Positions 27,986-37,293 of a stretch of 64,000 nucleotides of DNA are shown piece by piece. The stretch comes from Pseudophaeobacter leonis. Its GTDB lineage: Bacteria > Pseudomonadota > Alphaproteobacteria > Rhodobacterales > Rhodobacteraceae. The stretch spans positions 62,001 to 126,000 of the forward strand of contig NZ_MWVJ01000060.1 in NCBI RefSeq assembly GCF_002087335.1. The letters run 5' to 3'. The notes below the pieces were generated by a model. It was not told the origin of the DNA, ran no database searches, and was given only the letters and a program-made list of their open reading frames with translations. Both the position numbers and the translations under genes were made by a program. The stretch's first letter is position 1. Each line of letters starts with the position of its first letter.

Positions 27986-30497
27986 ATGAAAACTCACGTC
28001 AAAGCATTGGTCGTCGGCGGCGGCGCCGTTGGCACCTCAATCGCCTATCATCTGGCCAAAGCGGGCTGGGACGATGTCATGCTGGTTGAACGCGATGAGC
28101 TGACCTCTGGTTCGACCTGGCACGCGGCGGGCCTTTTGCCGTTGTTCAACATGTCCTATGCGACCACCCATATCCACAAATACTCGGTTGATTTCTACAA
28201 ATCCCTTGAGGCCGAGACGGGGCTTAACGCCGGTTTTGCCGTGGTTGGCAACCTGCGCATGGCGCAAACCGATGCGCGCATGGACGAGTTCAAACTCTAT
28301 GCCTCGACAGCGGAAACCTGTGATGTCAGCTACGAGTGGCTCACCCCGGATGAGATTAAATCGCGCTGGCCGCTGATCCGCACGGACGACCTGAAAGGAG
28401 CGATCTATCACACCGAGGACGGCTACATTAACCCGGCTGATGTGACCCAGGCCATGGCCAAGGGCGCCCGCCAGCGGCGGGGTGGAGATTGTGCGCAGGA
28501 TGCAGGCCGATGCCTTTCACTGGACCGGCAGCCATTGGGAAGTCACCTGCACCAAGATGGTCGAGCAGGGCGGCAATCTGGTGGCCTCGGACGAGCAGGT
28601 GGTGATCACCGCCGAGCATGTGGTGACGGCATCGGGCAACCACGCGCAGCGCACTGCTAAAATGCTGGGCATTAAGATGCCTGCAGTGCCGGTTGAGCAT
28701 ACCTTTATCGTCATGGACAAAGACCCGGAACTGGTTAAATGGCGCGAAGCGGGCAACCCAGAGCATCCTGTGGTCCGCGATGCCGACTCTGAATCCTACG
28801 CCCGCGAAGAACGCGGCGGCTGGATCCTCGGTATCTATGAACACGGGGCGCCGGCGCGCTTTGAACACGGGGTGCCCGACAGTTTCCGCGCCGATCTGTT
28901 CCCGCTGGATCTGGACCGGATCGCCGAGCAATATATGGCCATGACAGAGCGGGTGCCGTCTTGCGCGGAATCCGGTCTCAAGGACGATTTCAACGGCCCG
29001 ATCTGCTACACTCCCGATGGCAACCCTCTGGTCGGCCCGGCGCCGGGGTTGCGCAATATGTGGCTGGCCGAGGGCTTTTCGTTTGGCATCACGGCGGCTG
29101 GTGGCACCGGCTACTATCTGGCGCAGATGATGGTCGAGGGCGAAGCCGAGATCGACATGGCGAGCCTGGACCCCAAGCGGTATGCGCAGAGCTGGATGAC
29201 GACTGAATTTGCCGCCCGCAAAAACGAAGAATGCTACGAGCACGTCTACATCCTGCACCACCCCGATGAGGAACGCCCAGCCGCGCGGCCGCTGCGGTGC
29301 TCACCTGCCTTTGACCGGCAAAAAGAGCGCGGCGCGCAATTTGGCTGGGTCAACGGCTGGGAACGCCCCAACTACTATGGCCCCAAGAATGCGCCTGCGC
29401 ATTTTGACCATGACGCGCGCTCCTTCCGTCGTGGCGGCTGGTGGCAATACGCCGTGGACGAGGCCAAAGCGATCCGTGAGGGGGTTGGCCTGGTAGATGC
29501 CACGGCCTTTACCAAACATGTGGTCAAGGGCCCCGGTGCCACGCAGTTTCTGGATTGGTTCACCTGCAACAAACTGCCCAAAGTGGGCCGTATCAACCTG
29601 ACCTATGCGCTGACGGCTGCGGGCACCACCCGCACCGAATACACCATCGTGCGCAACGGTGAGAACAACTATTATCTGGTCTCGGCAGGCGGCTGGAGTG
29701 AATATGACGCCGATTTCCTGCGCAAGGCTGCCGAAGACAAGATGGCAGAGTTCGGCTATATCGAGATCCAGGATGTCACCACGCAATGGGGCGTCTTTGC
29801 CATCGCCGGTCCCAAATCGCGCGATGTTCTGAAAGAGGTCATCGGTGACGCCGACCCGGAAACGGCCCTGTCGAACAAACGCTTCCCCTGGCTTTCGGCG
29901 CGCCAGATCGAGCTGGGCATGTGCCCGGTCAATGCGATCCGAGTGGCCTACACCGGTGAGCTGGGCTGGGAGCTGCACCACCCCATCGAGATGCAGAACT
30001 ACCTGTTTGATCTGCTGGAAAAGGCTGGTGAAAAACACGGCATGAAACTGGTTGGCGCCCGGGCGCAAACCTGGCGGCGGATGGAGAAAAGCTATCGCGC
30101 CTTTGGCACCGAGCTGGGCCGCGACGCCACCCCCGCCGAGGCAGACCTGCCGCGCTTTATTGATCTGTCAAAAGAGTTCCACGGCAAAGAGGCCATGCTC
30201 GAGACCGGCGTGCGTTTCAAGTGTTGCACCCTGCTGATTGATGGCCCTGAGGATGCTGACCCCTGGGGCCGTGAGGTGCTCTATACGGAAGATGGCGCCA
30301 CCCGTGTGGGGCGCCTGACCTCGGGCGGCTATTCGGTGGCCTTTGGTAAAAGCATCGGCATGGGCTATGTGCCGCCGGAATTGGCGGTTGAGGGCACCAG
30401 GCTGAAGGTGAAGCTGCTCGACAGATTATGGGATGCAGTTGTCAGCTGTGACAGCCCCTATGATCCCACGAATGCCACCATTCGCCAAAACGGCTGA
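27986..30497 (+). CDS. Dimethylglycine/sarcosine dehydrogenase-like FAD oxidoreductase with GCV_T domain, one frameshift
   Basis: A two-part enzyme of 836 residues after repair. The N-terminal half is an FAD-dependent DAO domain (ALVVGGGAVGTSIAYHLAKA, ELTSGSTWHAAGLLPLF, and the closing FAD-side region GITAAGGTGYYLAQMM). The C-terminal half is a folate-binding aminomethyltransferase (GCV_T) domain: GVGLVDATAFTKHVVKGPG, RTEYTIVRNGENNYYLVSAG, VAYTGELGWELHHP and a terminal barrel. Such proteins demethylate N-methylated glycines, passing C1 units to tetrahydrofolate. One extra base near 28474-28482 breaks the frame; repair gives AKGARQRGVEIVRRMQ. GGAG precedes the ATG. The substrate may be dimethylglycine, sarcosine or a related methylamine. 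A bidirectional terminator follows. Confidence 0.85.
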
Positions 30498-30516
30498 GGC
30501 ATAAAACATTGCGCAT

Positions 30517-30547
30517 AAAAAAGGCCCCGGTTGCAGCACCGGGGCTT
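30517..30547. terminator. Bidirectional intrinsic terminator
   Basis: Six A, a stem GGCCCCGGT/CACCGGGGC region around TGCAG, then four T. It serves the converging dehydrogenase (plus) and AhpD-like (minus) genes. Confidence 0.88.
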
Positions 30548-30575
30548 TTGTCATCTGCAGGCGCGAGAATAGGCG

Positions 30576-30609
30576 GCTAGGCGCCAGTCTAATTAGCTAG
30601 GCGCCAGTC
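30576..30609. repeat. Tandem duplication spanning the stop codon of the AhpD-like gene
   Basis: GCTAGGCGCCAGTC occurs at 30576-30589 and again at 30596-30609, separated by TAATTA. On the minus strand this duplicates the last codons and TAG stop (ACTGGCGCCTAG). Confidence 0.8.
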
Positions 30610-30935
30610 ATTTCGTCAAAGCAGGTCAGGGCCTTGGCAGCATACATCATGGCCGGGCCGCCGCCCATCTGGACCGACATCGCCAGCACGTCAGAGATTT
30701 CCTCGCGGGTTGCACCGGCTTTGATCAGGGTTTGCACATGCAGACCAATGCAGTCTTCACAGCGCAGAGCGACGGCAATCCCCAGGGCAATAAACTCTTT
30801 GTGCTTGAACTCCAGAACGCCGCCTTGCTTTACGGATTTTCCAAGCGCCCCAAAGGCCTGCGCCGTATCAGGGATCGCCTTGTTGAGGTTGCGCAAGCCC
30901 TTGCGGGTGTCGTCCATTTTGGTGAGCCAGTCCAT
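30597..30935 (-). CDS. Carboxymuconolactone decarboxylase / AhpD-like protein
   Basis: A 112-residue all-helical protein of the AhpD/CMD family. The redox motif is in ALRCEDCIGLHVQTL: CxxC followed by the conserved His, the layout of AhpD-type alkylhydroperoxidase proteins rather than true decarboxylases. GATREEISDVLAMSVQMGGG is the other conserved block. AAAGGA precedes the ATG. It is a single gene between terminator and the methyltransferase operon. It probably has a small peroxidase or disulfide role; the partner is unknown. Confidence 0.88.
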   Translation of the reverse strand: MDWLTKMDDTRKGLRNLNKAIPDTAQAFGALGKSVKQGGVLEFKHKEFIALGIAVALRCEDCIGLHVQTLIKAGATREEISDVLAMSVQMGGGPAMMYAAKALTCFDEMTGA

Positions 30936-31026
30936 TGGGTGTCCTTTAAACAGCGTTCAATTTTTTTGAATATGTAGGCAGCTCGGGCCCCAAAAGCATT
31001 GATCCATGTCATGCGATGCGCCGGGC

Positions 31027-31722
31027 CTAGGGGGGGCTTTTTGCAAAGACCAGCGCCAGATTATTGGCTGGCATCTCGATGACCTCGACCGGGCTTAGCC
31101 CGCTGTCCCCGGCCCAGTCCAGCACGTCAAAATCATCCTTGTAGCCGATAGCGGGGTCATGCGCCCTCAGCGAGGCGTGAAACTGTTCATCGCCGGGGCT
31201 GGTCAGCTCGCCGCCGCGCGAAAACGGGCCGTAAATCACCAGCCGTCCGGTGGGGCTGAGGGCTTTTGCGGCCTCACAGAGCAGGCACTGTACCTCAGGG
31301 GTGCTGATCAGATGCAGGAGATTGGAGAGCACGATCAGATCCTGAGGCTCTGTTGCGGCGCCCCATCCTGCGGCCGTAGCGTCCAGCGGTTTGGCCGGAT
31401 GAATGTTCGTAAGGTCCGTCTCTGCCACATGGGCGTCGATACTACGGAGCCGGGTCGGGTCAGCCTCGGTCGGCTGCCAGAAAAACCCCGGCAGACAGGC
31501 GGCATAGCCGACCACATGCTGGCCGGTGCCACTGGCCAGTTCCAGAGCGCGCTTGCCCGCAGCGGGCGCAACCTGTTGCAACAGATCGCACAGCACCGCG
31601 AGATTGCGTTCGGCCGAGGGCGCAAAAAGTTTGCCGCCTTCAGCATTGGTCGCCGAACTGGCCGCAGAACTGGCCACTGAATTGGCAATCGAGGCGCAGC
31701 CGGGAACGGAGCGTACGGGCAT
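31027..31722 (-). CDS. DUF938 family SAM-dependent methyltransferase-like protein
   Basis: A 231-residue protein with the DUF938 pattern: KLFAPSAERNLAVLCDLLQQ, the SAM-binding loop ALELASGTGQHVVGYAACLP, FFWQPTEADP, and DLIVLSNLLHLISTPEVQCL (family form usually NMIHI). The start is the ATG at 31722, which shares a base with the stop of the upstream FAD gene (TGATG) and has GGAGG eight bases before. An in-frame extension to 31857 exists but overlaps the upstream gene. Residues 10-25 are Ala/Ser-rich from local repeats. The methyl acceptor is unknown. It is last in a three-gene operon. Confidence 0.85.
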   Translation of the reverse strand: MPVRSVPGCASIANSVASSAASSATNAEGGKLFAPSAERNLAVLCDLLQQVAPAAGKRALELASGTGQHVVGYAACLPGFFWQPTEADPTRLRSIDAHVAETDLTNIHPAKPLDATAAGWGAATEPQDLIVLSNLLHLISTPEVQCLLCEAAKALSPTGRLVIYGPFSRGGELTSPGDEQFHASLRAHDPAIGYKDDFDVLDWAGDSGLSPVEVIEMPANNLALVFAKSPP

Positions 31723-32802
31723 CAGCGCAACCTCCGAGGCGAGAGGGCGGCGCGGCTTGCGGCATCCAGTTCTGACGGGCGTCCGCCAACCAGATCGGCC
31801 AACAGACGCGACGCTGCAGGCGCCGTCTGAAAGCCATAGCCGCCCTGCGCGGCGCACCAGATGAAATCGCTGTTGTCCGGATCCGGCCCCAGCACGAGTG
31901 CACCATCGGGCGAGAAGCTGCGCAGCCCGGCCCAGTTGGTCTCAACCCGTGTTACCGGTGTGGTGACCATTTCCTCATAGCGGGCCAGCCCTTCGGCCAG
32001 CACCATGTCATCGGCATAGGCATCATGCGGCGTCACCAGATCGGCATCTGCCGGCGACACCAGCAGCTTGCCTGCGTCAGGTTTGGCATACCAGCTTTCA
32101 CCCACGCCCATCAGCATTGGCCATTTGGTGACGTCATGCCCGCCCGGAGCCGGCAGTCGCGCCATTGAGCGGCGGCGCGGTGCGATGCCAATGGGCATGA
32201 TCCCGGCCATAGCAGCAATCTCATCCACCCAGGCACCGGCGGCGTTCACCAGCTGCGCGCTTTGATAGGTCTCAGCACCGGCGAGAACCTGCCAGCCGTC
32301 CTTGGTTTGGCTGATCTGGGTGACTTTGGCACGCAGCACAACTGTGCCCCCGGCGGCGCGCAGCACCTTGGCAAAATCCTGGATCATACGATCCGTATCA
32401 AGATCCTGCGCCGCCGTATGCAACCCGGCATGGGTGACGGTTTTTGGGTTCAGAATGGGAACCTGATCAAGCGCCTCAGCCAGAGTGATCGGCGCGAGGT
32501 CCAGATCCTTGATATCAGAGGCGAACTGTTGCTCCTGTCCGGCGCCCGATACCAGCATGAGGCCGCGTGGCGTCAGATAGCCTCCATTTGCCGTGTGATG
32601 ATACGCAGCACTGGCCTTGTTCAGCGCGACCACAGCGGGCGGGCCGTAGTTCTCTTCAAACATTGCGGCCGAGCGCCCCGAGGCGTGGTAGCCAAGGGCC
32701 TCTTCCATTTCCAGCAGGACCACATGTCCGAGTTCAGAACAGCCGGGCGGCGGCACTGGCGCCTGCGATGCCGCCTCCTATGACAACAAAATCACATTTC
32801 AT
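31722..32802 (-). CDS. FAD-dependent amino-acid-oxidase-like oxidoreductase (DAO family), one frameshift
   Basis: A flavoenzyme of 359 residues after repair. The start at 32802 overlaps the stop of the aldo/keto reductase (ATGA) and gives the FAD motif MKCDFVVIGGGIAGASAAAR. One extra base in AA at 32738-32739 then breaks the frame; without it the sequence runs RLSELGHVVLLEMEEALGYH and ASGRSAAMFEENYG. The C-terminal FAD region is GLRSFSPDGALVLGPDPD and WCAAQGGYGFQTAPAASRLL. The group includes glycine oxidase and D-amino-acid dehydrogenase relatives. Co-transcription with an aldo/keto reductase and DUF938 gives no clear substrate. Confidence 0.82.
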
Positions 32803-33749
32803 GCGCCCATCTCCTGTTCTTCGAGCCGGTCTGTCGCAGGGGCAGGGCGCGGGCTGAGCGCCGCGATAGCATCATAAAGCTCTGGTGTCATCTGGACATC
32901 CAGCGCCGCAAGGGAGGGCGCGATCTGCTCGGCGGTACGTCCGGATATGATCGGCATGGGAGCCGCAAGATGCGCCGCAGCCCAGCCCACCGCCAGGGTC
33001 GCAGGCGCCAGGCCATGTTCTGCGGCGAGGGCACTCAACCTCCTGGCGGCTTCATGCATCCAGGCCTGACCATAGCGGCTGTTGTATCGGGCATCCTCGC
33101 GGAGCCGACCTTCTGCGCCATCTGCCGCATATTTTCCGGTAAGTAATCCGCCCCCAAGGGGGGAATAGGGCGCAATGGCGATATCCTGGTCGGCGCACAT
33201 AGGCAGGATTTCGACCTCGGCCTGACGTTTGACCAGCGAATACATCGGCTGCAGGATATCAATGGAAAGATCAAACTCAGCGCCAATCATCTGCGCCTTG
33301 ACCACCTGCCAGGCGGCAAAATTCGAAAGACCCACATAGCGGATCAGCCCCTGCTGTTTGAATTCGGCAAAACACTCAAGCGTTTCGCGCAGTTCGGTCT
33401 CCGCATCAAAGCGGTGCAGATAGAGGATATCAACCCGGTCCAGACCAAGCCGCGCCCGGCTGGTGTCGAGCTGGGCACGCATATTTTCCGCCCCCGCACC
33501 GCCGGTATAGCCGACCTTGGTGGCAATTAGCAGCTTGTCGCGCGCGTCCTGGACCAGACGGCCGAGAATGTTTTCGCTGTCGCCACTCGTATAGACCCAG
33601 GCGGTGTCAAAGTGGTTGATCCCTGCGGCCCGGCAGGCTGCATACATTTCGGCCGATTGGGCCTCATCAGCGCGGCCTCCGAACTGCATGGTGCCAAAGG
33701 CAAAGCGGCTGGCAGGGGTTCCGTCGGGTGTGGGCAATATGCGTGTCAT
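32799..33749 (-). CDS. Aldo/keto reductase
   Basis: A 316-residue NADPH-dependent oxidoreductase with a TIM barrel. The catalytic tetrad is visible: Asp and Tyr in NHFDTAWVYTSGDSENILG, Lys in LLIATKVGYTG, His in VDILYLHRFDAETE. The cofactor-side segments are RYVGLSNFAAWQVV, APYSPLGGGLLTGKY and the C-terminal PIISGRTAEQIAPSLAAL. It is the first gene of the minus-strand operon leading into the FAD oxidoreductase with a four-base overlap. Substrates of such enzymes are broad and none is assigned. Confidence 0.92.
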   Translation of the reverse strand: MTRILPTPDGTPASRFAFGTMQFGGRADEAQSAEMYAACRAAGINHFDTAWVYTSGDSENILGRLVQDARDKLLIATKVGYTGGAGAENMRAQLDTSRARLGLDRVDILYLHRFDAETELRETLECFAEFKQQGLIRYVGLSNFAAWQVVKAQMIGAEFDLSIDILQPMYSLVKRQAEVEILPMCADQDIAIAPYSPLGGGLLTGKYAADGAEGRLREDARYNSRYGQAWMHEAARRLSALAAEHGLAPATLAVGWAAAHLAAPMPIISGRTAEQIAPSLAALDVQMTPELYDAIAALSPRPAPATDRLEEQEMGA

Positions 33750-34090
33750 GGCAGCAACCTGACACGTTGCTGGTTCAGGGAAAAGAGCGAAGGTGCTGAC
33801 GCCTGGACCTTTATGTACCCAAGCTCGAGGTCGGTTTATCTTCCGATTTCTTTTCGGTCTCGCCTGCTGAGAAAATCAAGAGGGCAAACCCCCTGTGCGA
33901 TGTATTGTACGGTAGCCGGGTACAGTTTTGCGGGCTAAAATTAGCTCGGCTCATCCTAAAACGGTAGCAGACATAAAGAAGCAGTACTTTTAAAACCGGG
34001 CAGGGACCTGCAGGGGGCTGCGGGGGGGCTGCAATAAAAAAGGCCCGCCTGATGGGGCGGGCCTTTTCGGTGGTAACAGGATCTATCCGC
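33750..34090. other. Intergenic region between purine operon end and aldo/keto reductase promoter side
   Basis: About 340 bases without a gene. It holds an AT-richer stretch (33830-33990) that probably carries the minus-strand promoter of the aldo/keto reductase operon, and the terminator at 34036-34067. Confidence 0.45.
34036..34067 (-). terminator. Intrinsic terminator of the purine operon
   Basis: A run of A, then stem AGGCCCGCC/GGGCGGGCCT-type pairing around TGAT, then four T. It lies 24 bases after the binding-protein stop (minus strand) and also works in the other direction. Confidence 0.88.
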
Positions 34091-35167
34091 TTACTGCGGG
34101 ATGTCGCCGTCGATACCTTCGACATAGAAGTTCATGCCAGCCAGGGTGCCATCATCGGCGGTCTCACCAGCAGCCAGCCAGGCAGAGCCGTCCTGTTTGT
34201 TGATTGGTCCGGTGAAGGCGTGGTAGGAGCCATCCGCCAGCGAGGCTTTGATTGCCAGTGCTTCGGCTTTTACCTCGGCAGGAACCGCGTCAGAGATCTC
34301 ACCGATGCCAACCATGCCGGCGCCGATGCCGTCCCAGGTATCAGTGCTTGTCCAGGTGCCGTCCATCACGGCCTTGGTGCGGGCGATGTAGTAGGGGGCC
34401 CAGTCGTCAATGATGGAGGAGACGCGCGGCTTGGGGCCGTACTCGGCCATGTCAGAGGCCTGACCAAAGGTGATCACGTTGCCGGCAGCCTGCGCTGCGG
34501 CCTGTGGCGCGGTGGAATCGGTGTGCTGCAGAATTACGTCGGCACCCTGTTCGATCAGAACCTTGGCCGCGTCGGCTTCTTTGGCGGGGTCAAACCAAGT
34601 GAAGGCCCAGACGATTTTGAACTCGACGTCGGGGTTTACTTTCTTGGCGTGGATATAGGCAGAGTTGATGCCGCGGACAACTTCGGGGATCGGATAAGAG
34701 CCGATGTATCCGATGATGTTGCTCTCGGTCATATGGCCCGCAATGGTGCCCTGCACCGCGCGGCCCTCGTAGAAACGCGCAGAATAGGTCGACACATTGT
34801 CTGTATTGCGTTTGTAGCCGGTGGCGTGCTCAAATTTCACCTTGGGGAATTTGGCCGCGACGTTGTTGGTCGGGTCCATGTAGCCAAAGGAGGTGGTAAA
34901 GATCAGATCCGCACCCTGCAGCGCCATCTGGGTGATCACGCGCTCGGCATCGGGGCCTTCAGCGACGTTTTCCACATAGACGGTTTCGACCTTGTCGCCA
35001 AATTCGGCCACAACCGCTTTGCGGCCCTGGTCGTGCTCATAGGTCCAGCCGCCGTCGCCCACGGGGCCAACATAGACAAAGCCGACCTTTGTCGGGTCTT
35101 CGGCTAGGGCTGCTGTGGCAAGGCCCAGTGCCACTGCGGCGCTGGTCATAAGATTGGTCAGTTTCAT
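34091..35167 (-). CDS. BMP-family (PnrA/Med-like) ABC substrate-binding protein
   Basis: A 358-residue periplasmic binding protein of the BMP family, which bind nucleosides or purine bases. Signal peptide: MKLTNLMTSAAVALGLATAA then ALAED. Family blocks: KVGFVYVGPVGDGGWTYEHD, GADLIFTTSFGYMDP, ARFYEGRAVQGTIAGHMTES, NIIGYIGSYPIPEVVRGINS, GADVILQHTDSTAP and FGQASDM. The ATG at 35167 is preferred over the upstream in-frame start because GGGGAT lies before it and the signal peptide begins there. It is last in the operon, after two permeases, and is followed by a terminator. Linkage to xdhABC supports xanthine, hypoxanthine or a related purine as ligand. Confidence 0.88.
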   Translation of the reverse strand: MKLTNLMTSAAVALGLATAALAEDPTKVGFVYVGPVGDGGWTYEHDQGRKAVVAEFGDKVETVYVENVAEGPDAERVITQMALQGADLIFTTSFGYMDPTNNVAAKFPKVKFEHATGYKRNTDNVSTYSARFYEGRAVQGTIAGHMTESNIIGYIGSYPIPEVVRGINSAYIHAKKVNPDVEFKIVWAFTWFDPAKEADAAKVLIEQGADVILQHTDSTAPQAAAQAAGNVITFGQASDMAEYGPKPRVSSIIDDWAPYYIARTKAVMDGTWTSTDTWDGIGAGMVGIGEISDAVPAEVKAEALAIKASLADGSYHAFTGPINKQDGSAWLAAGETADDGTLAGMNFYVEGIDGDIPQ

Positions 35168-35245
35168 CAAAGGGATCCCCCGTTTCGTTTTCATTGTGCC
35201 CAAAGGACTCAGTCCCCGGACAAGTCGTAGGCCACGTGCTATGTT

Positions 35246-36166
35246 TCAGCGCGCAGCGTGGAAGTTGCGGCCCAAGGCAGCAGGCGCGCTGCTTTTATCG
35301 GCCGACAGGATAACAAGCACCAGAATGGTGATCAGATAGGGCGACATTGCCAGATACTCCACCGGGATGGCAACGCCTGCGGCCTGAAGATTAAGCTGAA
35401 CAACGGTCACACCGCCAAAAAGATAGGCACCCAGCAGCACCCGCCAGGGCTTCCAGCTGGCAAAGACCACCAATGCAAGCGCAATCCAGCGAATTCCCGC
35501 CGTCATGCCTTCGGTCCATTGCGGCACCCGAATGAGGCTGATGTAGGCGCCGCCAAGCCCGGCGCAGGCACCACCAAACAGAATCGCCAGGATGCGAATG
35601 CGCACCACCTTGTAGCCAAGCGCGTGGGCGGCATCGTGGTTTTCCCCAACGGCCCGCAGTACCAGCCCGATGCGTGAGAACTTGATCACGGCCCAGACGG
35701 CGGCAATCAGCGCAATGGCCAGATAAAGCATCGGATCATGGCCAAACAGGATGGGCCCCACAACCGGCAGGTCGCTCAGCACGGGCAGGTCGATCTTTTG
35801 CATCTGGGGCGGCTTTACCCCGACATAGGATTGCCCCAGCAGAGCCGACATGCCGAGGCCAAACAGCGTCAGCGACAGCCCCGAGGCCACCTGATTTGCC
35901 TGAGCATATTGCGTCAGAATAGCAAAGAGTACTGAAAGCGTGGCGCCAGCCCCGGCGGCGGCGACAAAGCCCAGCAGGGGTGATCCGGTTTCCACGGCGG
36001 TGGCAAAACCGGCCACGGCACCTACGATCATCATGCCCTCAACCCCGAGGTTCAGCACCCCGGATTTTTCCACCACCAGCTCACCAATGGCGGCAAACAG
36101 CAGCGGCGTGGCTGCAACCATCAGCGAGGCAATGAGCAGGGCGGGATTAATTGCAGAAAGATCCAT
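35246..36166 (-). CDS. ABC transporter permease (BMP-linked, second subunit)
   Basis: A 306-residue inner-membrane permease of the sugar/nucleoside (BPD_transp_2) type, with about nine hydrophobic helices. The region PLLFAAIGELVVEKSGVLNL-GVEGMM is the typical N-terminal block of BMP-linked permeases. The start ATG 36166 shares a base with the upstream stop (TGATG); a GTG one codon earlier is also possible. It pairs with the other permease to form the channel. Confidence 0.9.
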   Translation of the reverse strand: MDLSAINPALLIASLMVAATPLLFAAIGELVVEKSGVLNLGVEGMMIVGAVAGFATAVETGSPLLGFVAAAGAGATLSVLFAILTQYAQANQVASGLSLTLFGLGMSALLGQSYVGVKPPQMQKIDLPVLSDLPVVGPILFGHDPMLYLAIALIAAVWAVIKFSRIGLVLRAVGENHDAAHALGYKVVRIRILAILFGGACAGLGGAYISLIRVPQWTEGMTAGIRWIALALVVFASWKPWRVLLGAYLFGGVTVVQLNLQAAGVAIPVEYLAMSPYLITILVLVILSADKSSAPAALGRNFHAAR

Positions 36167-37248
36167 CACGCGACCTCCGGTTTGCCAAGCGAAATGCGGA
36201 AATTTGTCAGCAGATCAAAGGCCAGCAGGAAGAACAACAGCATCCCCTGAAAGACCTGAATAGCCGAGGAGGGCAGGTGCAGGTTCGACTGCGCAATATC
36301 GCCGCCAATGTATGTCAGCGCCATCAGCCCGCCAGCCAGCAAGATCCCCACGGGATGCAACCGACCCAGAAAGGCCACGATAATGGCGGTAAAGCCGTAG
36401 CCGACGTTGAAATCAATAGAGACCTGACCGGAGGGGCCTGAGACCTCAAACATGCCGGCAAGACCGGCGAGCATGCCGGATGTGCCAAGGCAGAACAGGA
36501 TCAGGCGGGTGGGATTGAAGCCGGCAAAACGCGCCGCGCGCGGTGCCTCGCCGGTCAGACGGATATGGTAGCCCACCATGTGGCGGTTCAGCAGCACATA
36601 GGCAAAGATCACCGCGATCAGCGCTGCCACCACACCCCAGTGCATGCCAGACCCGGCAATCAGCTCGGCGTTATGGGCGCTGTCATATTGCTGCAGGTTA
36701 CGCGAGCCAGGAAAACCAAAGCCTTCGGGGTTTTTCATCAATCCCAAGGACATAGAGGCAAGAAACTGCTCGGCCACATAGACCAGCATCAGCGATACCA
36801 GGATCTCGTTGGTGCCAAAGCGTGTCTTCAGATAGGCCGGAATAGAGGCCCAGAGCCAGCCGCCAAAGCCACCCGCGATCACCATCAGCGGAAAGATATA
36901 CCAGGCCTCCAGCGGGTAAAAGGCAAGGCCAACCCCGGCGCCAAACAGCGCGCCCATGATGTATTGGCCTTCGGCACCGATGTTCCAGATGCCGGCCTTA
37001 AAACCCAGCGACAGCCCGATGGCGATCAGCACCAGCGGCGCGCCTTTGACCAACAGCTGTGGGCGGTAATAAAAGGCGAACTCGCCAAACAGCGGCTCCC
37101 AAAAGATGGGGCGAATGGCCTCGACCGGGTCCTTGCCAAGGGCAGCAAAAAGCAAACCGCCTGCAATCATGGTTGCCAGCACCGCCACCAGCGGTGTGGC
37201 CAGTGACCAGGCCTGTGACGGCTGCGGCCGTTTTTCGAGCCGGATCAT
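36166..37248 (-). CDS. ABC transporter permease (BMP-linked, first subunit)
   Basis: A 360-residue inner-membrane permease. Recognisable blocks include GLSLGFKAGIWNIGAEGQYI and LKTRFGTNEILVSLMLVYVA, both characteristic of the first permease in BMP-type importers, with about eight to ten helices. The ATG at 37248 has GGGAGAG upstream; the longer in-frame start at 37290 would overlap the ATPase end and adds only a charged leader. Confidence 0.9.
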   Translation of the reverse strand: MIRLEKRPQPSQAWSLATPLVAVLATMIAGGLLFAALGKDPVEAIRPIFWEPLFGEFAFYYRPQLLVKGAPLVLIAIGLSLGFKAGIWNIGAEGQYIMGALFGAGVGLAFYPLEAWYIFPLMVIAGGFGGWLWASIPAYLKTRFGTNEILVSLMLVYVAEQFLASMSLGLMKNPEGFGFPGSRNLQQYDSAHNAELIAGSGMHWGVVAALIAVIFAYVLLNRHMVGYHIRLTGEAPRAARFAGFNPTRLILFCLGTSGMLAGLAGMFEVSGPSGQVSIDFNVGYGFTAIIVAFLGRLHPVGILLAGGLMALTYIGGDIAQSNLHLPSSAIQVFQGMLLFFLLAFDLLTNFRISLGKPEVA

Positions 37249-37293
37249 GCGGCCTCTCCCTGTTTTCTCGTCGTGTTTTTGTTGTGCCAAAGA

